Positions 1-7,202 of a stretch of 64,000 bases of DNA are shown in pieces (within the stretch, counting starts at the first letter, position 1; every line of letters starts with the position of its first letter). The notes under the pieces were generated by a model, which had not been told where the DNA came from, searched no databases, and worked only from the letters and a program-made list of their open reading frames with translations. Origin of the DNA: Bacillota bacterium (lineage in GTDB: Bacteria; Bacillota; Clostridia; Lachnospirales; Lachnospiraceae). Location: the NCBI GenBank assembly GCA_023436065.1, contig JAEZKU010000011.1, positions 62,001 through 126,000 on the forward strand. Direction: 5' to 3'. The position numbers and the translations under genes were made by a program.

Positions 1-726
1 GATGTCCTCCAGATTACCGTCCAGTAATATCCTGCCTTTTCCAATCAGAAGTATTCGATGCGTCAGAGTCTCGATATCCTGCATATCATGGGTCGTTAGG
101 ATAACTGTAGTCTTATGAGTTCGATTCAATTCAAGTATAAAATCCCTGACCGCAAGCTTCGATACAGCATCTAAGCCTATCGTCGGCTCATCCAGGAATA
201 ATATTTTTGGATTGTGCAACAAGGAAGCCGCCAGCTCACATCGCATCCTCTGTCCCAGTGATAATTGCCTGGCGGGGGTTCTGATTAGCTGCTCCAGATG
301 AAGCAGGGTAACAAGCTCTTCAAGCTTTTGCTGATAATTCTTTTGTGGAACCTGATAGATGTCCCGCAGCAGTTCAAAGGAATCAATCACCGGAACATCC
401 CACCACAGCTGGGATCGCTGTCCGAAGACAACGCCGATCTCTCTGACATGTGCGGTTCTTTCTTTCCAGGGAATGTGTCCGTTGATGCGGCATTGCCCGC
501 TATCCGGTGTCAGTATTCCGCTAAGCATCTTAATCGTACTGCTTTTTCCTGCACCATTGGGACCGATATACCCGACCATCTCTCCCTCTCCTATGCTAAA
601 GGAAATATCGTCGAGCGCTTTGATGCGTTCATACTGTTTATGAAACAGTGCCTTGAACGCTTCAGAAAATCCGGCATTGCGCCGGTTGACCTTATAGGTC
701 TTAGAGATGTGTGTAACTTCAATCAT
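1..726 (-). CDS. ABC transporter ATP-binding protein, 3' end cut by window edge
   Basis: Reading the minus strand from the ATG at 726 gives an open frame to base 1 (242 codons, no stop, so the C-terminus is missing). The visible protein begins MIEVTHISKTYKV and has Walker A (GPNGAGKSST, about residues 56-65), a Q-loop region, the ABC signature LSLGQRMR and Walker B ILFLDEPTIGLD, then the switch His in TTHDMQD. This is a cytoplasmic ATPase of the ABC-2/NatA-like export type. A CCAGGAGGAA ribosome site lies 5-6 nt before the start. Its permease would be expected further along the minus strand, outside the window. The exported substrate cannot be told from this sequence. Confidence 0.9.
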   Translation of the reverse strand, partial: MIEVTHISKTYKVNRRNAGFSEAFKALFHKQYERIKALDDISFSIGEGEMVGYIGPNGAGKSSTIKMLSGILTPDSGQCRINGHIPWKERTAHVREIGVVFGQRSQLWWDVPVIDSFELLRDIYQVPQKNYQQKLEELVTLLHLEQLIRTPARQLSLGQRMRCELAASLLHNPKILFLDEPTIGLDAVSKLAVRDFILELNRTHKTTVILTTHDMQDIETLTHRILLIGKGRILLDGNLEDI

Positions 727-778
727 ATTGTTCCTCCTGGTAGTAATATTTTTTTCAAATATCTTGCCAAGCGACGGT

Positions 779-814
779 GTAACCCTTAGGTACACATGTA
801 CCCCTCAGGTACAC
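779..814. promoter_or_regulatory. Two tandem dyads in the leader of the ABC ATPase gene
   Basis: Two 17-bp units start at 779 and 798, a 19-bp period. On the minus strand each reads GTGTACCT(g/a)AGGG(g/t)TAC; the upstream unit is a dyad with GTACC/GGTAC arms and the second has one mismatch. They lie between the promoter at 873-901 and the ATPase start at 726. The GTGTAC...TAC pattern resembles operators of small GntR (YtrA-like) or MerR regulators, but no such regulator is in the window, so the bound protein is unknown. Confidence 0.5.
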
Positions 815-872
815 TTTTTTCCTTGGATTTTGCCAAGAAAACCCGCGGTAAATATTTATAAAGCGAATGTAT

Positions 873-901
873 ATTGTAGCACTATCTATGAACCGTGTCA
901 A
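873..901 (-). promoter_or_regulatory. Sigma-A promoter for the ABC ATPase gene
   Basis: On the minus strand TTGACA (901-896) and TACAAT (878-873) are separated by 17 bp, a near-consensus housekeeping promoter. The predicted 5' UTR is about 140 nt and contains the tandem dyads at 779-814. Confidence 0.65.
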
Positions 902-950
902 CCAAATTTATACAAGCTTTAAATTAAATTGAAAAAATTAATGATATGAA

Positions 951-997
951 AACAGCTCCTAAGACCAGTTTTGAGTCTGGCCTTAGGAGCTCTGTTT
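951..997. terminator. Intrinsic terminator after the serpin gene
   Basis: An inverted repeat pairs CTCCTAAG-CCAG with CTGG-CTTAGGAG around a short loop, flanked by T-rich sequence on both strands. It lies just past the stop of the minus-strand serpin gene and can serve that gene. Confidence 0.7.
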
Positions 998-1009
998 TAT
1001 TGTTAACTG

Positions 1010-2338
1010 TTATAGATTGTTCATCTCTCCCATAAACAGGATCGTATCCGTTACCTTATCCCTGATGAAAAAGAGGAAGGGCACATCTACAATAATTTCA
1101 AGCGGGTCTGTGACAAGAGCGGCAGTGGTATCCAAAGTAACACCTGTAACTGCAGAAGCTCTGGTTCCCCATTCTTCCACCTCTATCTTGGCTTTATGGA
1201 CGACGGAGCTCACGACAAGATTATCACCCACCTTGCCAAAATCAGCCTTGGAAGGGTCGAATGCGTCCTTCATTCCGAGTTCATTCAAAATATCTTTCAG
1301 CTCTACAGTGCCATATTCCATCGTAAACTTCGGCAATCCGACTCTGTTGATCATCAAAGGGTATACTTTATCCAGAGAATGCAAGAAATCATTCACTTCC
1401 TCAGAGCTCAGCTTATCATATACTTCCCCTATCGTTGTCAGCTCCTTATCCTGTGGAATAAGCACATCCATTACAATCTCACCATCCCCATAGGGTAGCT
1501 CCAATCCTTGCATACTATTGTCGGAATAATAGCGATATTCTTCCTCATGCAGGTACATCATATTAACGGAAGAATTTGAAGTCAACCCGTGGAAGGTGGC
1601 TTCCACAGTGTCGTCAGGAGAAAATGGACTTCTCCAGGTTCCGTTAAAATAGATTGCGTTGATTAAAAGGAGTCTCATCTTCTCGGGAGATGTAAACTGT
1701 TGAAGAAACGGATTAATCATCCCGTCCGTTCGATCAGATACCCAATTATTCACCTGCTTCAAAGCCGTCTCTCCGGTGAAATCCACTTGAAAGATGTCCC
1801 CGTTATAATAATTACGTACAGGTGTCAACAATGCAGCATCGATACTGTCTGCAAATTTCTCATCCTTAGCCATCCAGATAGAATTTGCCAGGTTAAGTTG
1901 AACCTTAGGACCAGCTTTCTGTAAGGTATCCATCAGATACTTGTTATAGGCATTCATCTGCTGATTACCCCCCGATGAATATTCATCAGTATATCCGGGA
2001 AGCATCCCATATCCCAGTAATTCCGCCATCTCCCTGCGGGTGTTGCCGTCAGCTCCGTTATACAGCATGGACAACGCAGTGGAAATACTATAAGGAGAGA
2101 AGAAAATATTCTCCTCACCCTTCAACTCATGAAATATTCGGAAGGCAAATTCCTTCTGCCCCTGAATATATTCCATAGGTAAGCTGTCCACTTGAACCAT
2201 TTTCTCTTCATTCTCTCTTATTCCCTTTGAATTATTGATTGGCTCCACGGCTTTAGCAGATTTATTTCCGCAGCCTGTGAATAATCCGGTAAGAAGCATG
2301 ATACTAATCCATACTGCGAAGATCCCTCTTTTTTTCAT
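1010..2338 (-). CDS. Serpin-family protease inhibitor, predicted lipoprotein
   Basis: The 442-aa product has a lipoprotein signal (residues 1-23, lipobox LFTGC) and then a full-length serpin fold. It has the family motif FNGTW, and near the C-terminus PFLFFIRD before a final strand ending FMGEM. Serpins are suicide inhibitors of serine or cysteine proteases, and a membrane-anchored copy would act outside the cell. The reactive-centre loop is around residues 388-412, with hinge EEWGTRASAV. Counting from the hinge puts P1 near the Thr-Thr-Ala-Ala segment, which is tentative. The hinge carries Trp and Arg where Glu is usual. Ribosome site AAAGGAG precedes the ATG. Target proteases are unknown; protection of exported enzymes is a guess from gut and cellulolytic clostridia. 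Confidence 0.92.
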   Translation of the reverse strand: MKKRGIFAVWISIMLLTGLFTGCGNKSAKAVEPINNSKGIRENEEKMVQVDSLPMEYIQGQKEFAFRIFHELKGEENIFFSPYSISTALSMLYNGADGNTRREMAELLGYGMLPGYTDEYSSGGNQQMNAYNKYLMDTLQKAGPKVQLNLANSIWMAKDEKFADSIDAALLTPVRNYYNGDIFQVDFTGETALKQVNNWVSDRTDGMINPFLQQFTSPEKMRLLLINAIYFNGTWRSPFSPDDTVEATFHGLTSNSSVNMMYLHEEEYRYYSDNSMQGLELPYGDGEIVMDVLIPQDKELTTIGEVYDKLSSEEVNDFLHSLDKVYPLMINRVGLPKFTMEYGTVELKDILNELGMKDAFDPSKADFGKVGDNLVVSSVVHKAKIEVEEWGTRASAVTGVTLDTTAALVTDPLEIIVDVPFLFFIRDKVTDTILFMGEMNNL

Positions 2339-2358
2339 AACCCCTCTCCTTTATTAAC

Positions 2359-2404
2359 AAAAAGTAGTTTTCGGTTGTTAATCATTAGACGAAAACTACT
2401 TTTG
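2359..2404 (-). terminator. Hairpin between phosphatase and serpin genes
   Basis: AAAGTAGTTTTCG (2361-2373) pairs with CGAAAACTACTTT (2391-2403), and the minus strand continues TTTTTG. It ends the phosphatase transcript but lies only about 20 nt before the serpin start. No separate serpin promoter is evident after it, so partial read-through is possible. Confidence 0.6.
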
Positions 2405-2417
2405 AAGGGTTCCGATA

Positions 2418-3023
2418 TCAATCAATATTTCGATGCCGTTCTAAACGCATTGCAGTATATTCGGCTGCTGAAAGATTAGTATCTCCAAGCCGAAAGCATC
2501 CCTGCTCATAATGAAGGATATTGATACAGGTATTTTTCAGAATTATTTTCCCGGTCCCTGTTGCTCCATTGCTTAAGACGGATAACACAGAATTAATAGA
2601 AGCCCCATGGGATATCATGATAATATTATCCTGATGAAACTGTTGCGCATATTTATGGAGGGTTCCCATCATACGGTTACAGAGCTGTTCCCAGGGCTCC
2701 TTATCATCAGGTTCTCCCGAAGCGTAAAAAGCTTCTCGCTCCTCATATGTCATTCCGGATACCTTAGAAAAATTCCGTTCTATGATTCCTTCCTCCAAAA
2801 TAATCTGCTGTATGTTTAAATGCCCAGCTATAATCTCAGCCGTTCTTTTTGCACGGCTTAAGGGGCTGGTAATTACCGCCCGGAAGCTCTCTCCCTCCAG
2901 TGCCTGCGCACATTCCTTTGCCTGAAGTATTCCTGTTTCATTGAGCGGAATATCTTCCCTTCCCTGGAATCTGCCCTGCAGATTCCAATCTGTCTGTCCA
3001 TGTCTGATCAAGTATATTTTCAT
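2418..3023 (-). CDS. Histidine phosphatase (phosphoglycerate mutase-like) family protein
   Basis: A cytoplasmic protein of about 200 aa with the phosphohistidine motif LIRHGQTDWN at its N-terminus, followed by the Arg in SRAKRT, the Glu in ERNFSKVSG and a second catalytic His in MISHGAS. This is the complete active site of the histidine phosphatase superfamily. Members dephosphorylate small molecules (GpmB-like, CobC-like) and the substrate cannot be assigned. The frame is open upstream to 3056, but GGAGAG six nt before the ATG at 3023 (a second ATG is at 3026) favours this start. It is the gene upstream of the serpin. Confidence 0.85.
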   Translation of the reverse strand: MKIYLIRHGQTDWNLQGRFQGREDIPLNETGILQAKECAQALEGESFRAVITSPLSRAKRTAEIIAGHLNIQQIILEEGIIERNFSKVSGMTYEEREAFYASGEPDDKEPWEQLCNRMMGTLHKYAQQFHQDNIIMISHGASINSVLSVLSNGATGTGKIILKNTCINILHYEQGCFRLGDTNLSAAEYTAMRLERHRNID

Positions 3024-3171
3024 CATCAACTCTCCGGTCTTTTGTATAGAATCCATTCTATCGTATTCCTAAAGGAATATCCATCCTGAATATACTTTTT
3101 CATTAAAAAAATTAAGTATTAAAAATATTAGGCATGGAAAATAGTGTCATTTTTTGATATGATATAAGCGT

Positions 3172-3267
3172 AAGTGACAAAACGCAACAAAGTTGCGTTA
3201 TTCGAGTTTGCTTGCAAGATGCGATCGGAGCTGCAGAACATGATCAAAGTTCATGATATAATGTCAT
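3172..3267 (+). repeat. Degenerate copy of the dispersed cloverleaf repeat (copy A)
   Basis: This divergent intergenic region starts AGTGACAAAA and ends with TGTCA, which can pair. After the left arm comes a small hairpin (CGCAAC-aaa-GTTGCG, 3183-3197). A weakly structured middle contains TTGCTTGCAA, and a second small hairpin follows (CATGA...TCATG, 3239-3255). The order of parts matches the four better copies, but the central stem has decayed. Confidence 0.5.
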
Positions 3268-3322
3268 CTTATCAAGAAAATAATTCAACTGCCAGTATCA
3301 AACCTAAAGGGGGGACGCACCA

Positions 3323-6211
3323 ATGAAATTTAAGCTATTGATAAAAATCTTATTTCTATTCAGTATTTTTATCATTCTTGAACCTCCATTCTTACCGCCA
3401 AATCAGGTAAAAGCGGCAGAACCGACTACGTCGATTGTGATAGGAACAGATGTGTTTCGGGAATATGACAAGCGATCCAAGACCTGGGATTCTATCTATT
3501 ATGGAAAATATAATAACACACCATTAATATGGCGAGTACTGGACACGGATAGTGACATCTTTCATACTAATTCCAAAGAGCCAAGAGGTATCCTGCTACT
3601 ATCTGAATACACTTTTAGTGAGCGTAACGAGAGTTATTTGTTTTCAGCATCCGAAATGCCTGCTGTGATGTGGACCAGTATTAGATATAAGAATGATGAG
3701 AGAACAACTGAACCTGAGGTGTCCTCCAAATTATTTTATCTTTCTAAAACAGAGGTACTTCATTATTTAGGTACAGAACCTGATGCATTGATGGCAGAAA
3801 GCCTTGACAGTCCTATCCATTCATGGTGGATAAGAACTTTCATTAATTCGAATTTCAATTTATATTATGCTGTCAACTATGATGGACAAATTATTACGAG
3901 TGAATATTATCGTTGGAATGATTTCCGCTATGCCTTTCACCTTAACCCCGATGCCATCTTATTTTCCACGGCTGCCGTGGGTGGCAAGCCCAATACAATC
4001 GGAAGCTTTTCCTCTACTTCGGTTACCAACCCAACCGAGTGGAAGCTTACAATAAGGGATAGTTCCCGGTCCTGCTATGTTTCACAAAAATCCTTAACTT
4101 CCGCATCAGGTGGTACGGTAACCTTGAACTATTTTACCAACGCTTACGGTTCCAAAGACTACCTCTCTGCCATCATAGCTGACCAAGCTAATCGTCCTTT
4201 ATACTATGGAAAACTGAAGAATATTATGACAAGTGATGATATCCTTGGTTCCGTAGATGTAGCTCTTCCGGATAGCTTAGCTGACGGAAACTATACTCTC
4301 AAACTGTTCTCTGAGCAGGATAATGGGGACAAATATACGGATTACGCCTCCGCTATGATAAATATCCCCTTGGAGATTAACAATACTGTTCCGAACATCG
4401 CATCTGTTACTCCGGATAACGGAACAGCCGATATCCCGGTTAGCGGTATACTCACCGTAACCTTTGATAAAGCGATGGATACTAAGATTAGAGGTTCCAT
4501 CTCCTTACATACCGAAGGCAGTACAGCCTTTCATCCCACTATGACCGGTGGAAGCTGGACAGACAGTACCACATATACCATTCACTATGCTAACCTGGCC
4601 TATGGAACCACATATACAATTGATTTCAGGAATTTTAAAGATGTTACAGGTCTTCTGATATCACCTAATACGAACTATAGCTTTACCACTCAGGCTATGC
4701 CGTTAAGTCCCACTGTCTCGAATACTGAGATTACGATGACAGAAGGAACAAACGGCTATATCAGCGTCTCCCTCGGTTCGGAGCCTCATGCGGCATCGGG
4801 AGCCTCCATTACGATCGCCAGTCCTGAGATTGCATCGGTCGGCTACAGCAATCAAGTCGTAGCCGCAACCTCCGGCAGTATTATGGTTGCAGGAATTTCC
4901 ACCGGAGATACCGTCGCCAGCATTCGCTTTCATGATACCGCTCAAACTACCGAAACGATCCTTATCCATGTAACAGAGCCTGATATGCCGCACTTACCCG
5001 GAACCTCTGTAAGTACGATCGGATCGCTTACAGCCACTTCTGTTACCGCGACGCAAGCAGTCCTTAGCTGGATATCGACCCCGAGCGATGACATCATATG
5101 TTATCGGCTGTGCCAGGATGGCAGACCGATTACTTATTTCAAGGATACCCTTACTTATAATGTAAGCGGACTTTCTTCTTCAACTACATATCGTTTTCTT
5201 TTGCAGGAATGTAATAAAGACGTAGGCTGGCTGGATGGACCTGAGATTTCGGTAACAACTTCCTCCTACTCGAATGGCAGCTTCCAGTCCGGCTCCTCTG
5301 CCAGTGGTTCAGGCAGTGATGCTGTAGGCTGGGCTGCGATAGCCGATGAAATTGCGGAACACAAGTCAGGTAATATTACCTATACCCTCAGCAATGATCC
5401 TGTTGTTCCTGCGACTCTCTTTCACGTACTGAAGGGAAAGGATATTGAAGTAGTCTTTACCCTCGGCAAAGGAATAGACTGGATCATACGTGGAAAGGAT
5501 ATCACCGCATGGGATGAGCCTTCCGAGGGTGATGAGACAGGTCCGTCAGGTATTGATCTGAATGTAACCTTATCCGGTGATATCAGTATACTTAAGCTGA
5601 AAGAAAGCTTAGCAAAGCTAAACCCTGGTCTTGAGATTAGCAATGCATACCAATTGTCTCTGGCACATACGGGTGCCTTCGGCTTTTCAGCTTCGCTACG
5701 GCTTCCAATGGATAAAACCAATAAGGGAAGAACAGCGAACTTATATTATTATCATCCTGATACAGGGGAACTGGAATTGACCGCTGTCAGCATCATCGAT
5801 GAGAATGGAACGGTTGCTTTTGATTTTTCCCATGCATCAGATTATATCATCACGGTTGATGACGGAGAAACATGTAAGAAGCTGATTGAGCAGATTACGG
5901 TGACACCGAAGCAGAAAACACTTTATAATAAGGGGTCTAAAAACAAATCCGTCATGATTACACCGAAATATCCTGCGATTCTGCAGGAAGCGATGGACAA
6001 AGACCTCTATACAAAAAGAATTACCTATCGTTCCTCCAACCCTGCTGTTGCAGTTGTTACAGGTTCGGGAAAGGTTATTGGTATAAAGCCGGGAAAAGCT
6101 AACATTACAACTACCCTCACTGTCAACGGAATAAAGAAAACCTTTACAACAAAAGTTATGGTGAAAAAAGCTGTTACTAAGCAAAAGGCAGGAAAGAAAA
6201 CCAAAAAGTGA
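3323..6211 (+). CDS. Large secreted protein with DUF6273-like head and Ig/FN3-like repeats
   Basis: A 962-aa protein with a signal peptide (about residues 1-32, cleavage near VKAAEP). Residues ~45-210 resemble the DUF6273 family: IWRVLDTDS, then ILLLSEYTF, with aromatic-rich repeats. Then come an SbsA/Big_5-like domain (~360-470, VTPDNGTADIPVSG...FDKAMD), a Big_2-like domain (~475-560), an FN3 domain (~575-660), a Ser/Gly-rich linker, and a Big_2-like domain near the end (ITYRSSNPAVAVVTGSGKV). It ends in a Lys-rich tail with no LPXTG or membrane anchor. It is probably an extracellular or wall-associated adhesin or scaffold; no catalytic motif is seen. Ribosome site AAAGGGGGG precedes the ATG. 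The domain assignments come from motif reading only. Confidence 0.85.
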   Translation: MKFKLLIKILFLFSIFIILEPPFLPPNQVKAAEPTTSIVIGTDVFREYDKRSKTWDSIYYGKYNNTPLIWRVLDTDSDIFHTNSKEPRGILLLSEYTFSERNESYLFSASEMPAVMWTSIRYKNDERTTEPEVSSKLFYLSKTEVLHYLGTEPDALMAESLDSPIHSWWIRTFINSNFNLYYAVNYDGQIITSEYYRWNDFRYAFHLNPDAILFSTAAVGGKPNTIGSFSSTSVTNPTEWKLTIRDSSRSCYVSQKSLTSASGGTVTLNYFTNAYGSKDYLSAIIADQANRPLYYGKLKNIMTSDDILGSVDVALPDSLADGNYTLKLFSEQDNGDKYTDYASAMINIPLEINNTVPNIASVTPDNGTADIPVSGILTVTFDKAMDTKIRGSISLHTEGSTAFHPTMTGGSWTDSTTYTIHYANLAYGTTYTIDFRNFKDVTGLLISPNTNYSFTTQAMPLSPTVSNTEITMTEGTNGYISVSLGSEPHAASGASITIASPEIASVGYSNQVVAATSGSIMVAGISTGDTVASIRFHDTAQTTETILIHVTEPDMPHLPGTSVSTIGSLTATSVTATQAVLSWISTPSDDIICYRLCQDGRPITYFKDTLTYNVSGLSSSTTYRFLLQECNKDVGWLDGPEISVTTSSYSNGSFQSGSSASGSGSDAVGWAAIADEIAEHKSGNITYTLSNDPVVPATLFHVLKGKDIEVVFTLGKGIDWIIRGKDITAWDEPSEGDETGPSGIDLNVTLSGDISILKLKESLAKLNPGLEISNAYQLSLAHTGAFGFSASLRLPMDKTNKGRTANLYYYHPDTGELELTAVSIIDENGTVAFDFSHASDYIITVDDGETCKKLIEQITVTPKQKTLYNKGSKNKSVMITPKYPAILQEAMDKDLYTKRITYRSSNPAVAVVTGSGKVIGIKPGKANITTTLTVNGIKKTFTTKVMVKKAVTKQKAGKKTKK

Positions 6212-6223
6212 AAACCATTGCAA

Positions 6224-6281
6224 AAGGGGCTGCTGCAAGCTCTGAGGTATGTGAATGAACCTCAGATTGCAGTAGCCCCTT
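6224..6281. terminator. Terminator shared by the secreted-protein gene and pflA
   Basis: AAGGGGCTGCTGCAA at 6224-6238 pairs with its imperfect complement at 6267-6281, with an inner CTGAGGT/ACCTCAG stem. The minus strand continues TTTTGC, so it best fits the end of pflA. It also lies just after the plus-strand stop at 6211. Confidence 0.75.
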
Positions 6282-6368
6282 ACCACTTCTCTTATTCTCT
6301 CAATATGACCTACAGCTTGAATTCACACCACCATTGTCATGATAGTGTGTTCTGTTCTCTGTTGTAAG

Positions 6369-7112
6369 TTAAATACTGACTGAAACGGTCTTACCGTTAC
6401 GTTCAAAGATCTCCTTTGTCTTCTGAAGCAATTCCTGATCCGGCTCTTTGGTGTCGCTTAAGGTATAGTTTAACCCCAGTTCCTTCCACTTATATTCACC
6501 CATCTTATGGAAAGCCAAAAGTTCAATCTTTGCAACGTTCGGGTATTGATCCAGATGTTCGGAAAGCTTTTCCACACTACTTAAATTATCTGTCAAACCG
6601 GGTACCAGAACATAACGAACCCAGACTGCTATCTGATGCTCTCTCAGATAATCCAACAGCTTCAGGGTCGGATCCAGCTTGACACCGGTTACCTCCTGAT
6701 ACACAATCGGATCATAATTTTTGATATCCAACAACACCAGATCCGTGTACTCCAAAAGTTCCTTCACCGCATCGTTCCATATATAGCCCGAGGTATCAAT
6801 CGCTACAGAAATACCATGGGGCTTTAACAAACGGCATACCTCCAGCAGAAATTGTGCCTGTAAAAGAGGTTCTCCACCGGTGAAGGTTACTCCACCACCG
6901 GAATAATCCATAAAGGATTTGTATTTTAATATCTCACCAATCAGTTCTTCCGGTGTGTAGCTGGTGCCGCCCCTGACATCCCAGGTATCGGGATTATGAC
7001 AGAATTTACAACGTAAAGGACACCCCTGTAAGAACACAACAAATCTGATACCAGGACCATCTACAGTACCAAAGCTCTCCAAGGAATGAATTCTGCCTAT
7101 CGTCGTCTCCAT
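6369..7112 (-). CDS. pflA: Pyruvate formate-lyase activating enzyme
   Basis: A 247-aa radical SAM enzyme. The cluster motif is CPLRCKFCHNPDTW (CX3CX2C, about residues 30-37), followed by the SAM-binding GGVTFTGGEP (~73-82). It reductively cleaves SAM to install the glycyl radical on PflB. The length is typical of PflA (about 245 aa). It follows pflB by 90 nt on the same strand, so the pair forms an operon with an intercistronic hairpin. Confidence 0.97.
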   Translation of the reverse strand: METTIGRIHSLESFGTVDGPGIRFVVFLQGCPLRCKFCHNPDTWDVRGGTSYTPEELIGEILKYKSFMDYSGGGVTFTGGEPLLQAQFLLEVCRLLKPHGISVAIDTSGYIWNDAVKELLEYTDLVLLDIKNYDPIVYQEVTGVKLDPTLKLLDYLREHQIAVWVRYVLVPGLTDNLSSVEKLSEHLDQYPNVAKIELLAFHKMGEYKWKELGLNYTLSDTKEPDQELLQKTKEIFERNGKTVSVSI

Positions 7113-7142
7113 AGCTTTCTCCCTTCTTAGTTCTCTAAATTG

Positions 7143-7190
7143 GAAGAAGCCTATAAGGAAGCTTTATCAAAGCTCCTTATAGGTCTCTTC
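7143..7190 (-). other. Intercistronic hairpin between pflB and pflA
   Basis: A long inverted repeat (CCTATAAGGA-AGCTT against AAGCT-CCTTATAGG) fills the gap. No U-run follows on the minus strand, so it is more likely an mRNA-processing or stabilising structure, or a weak terminator that lowers activase relative to lyase. Confidence 0.6.
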
Positions 7191-7202
7191 TGTATGTTAT
7201 GA

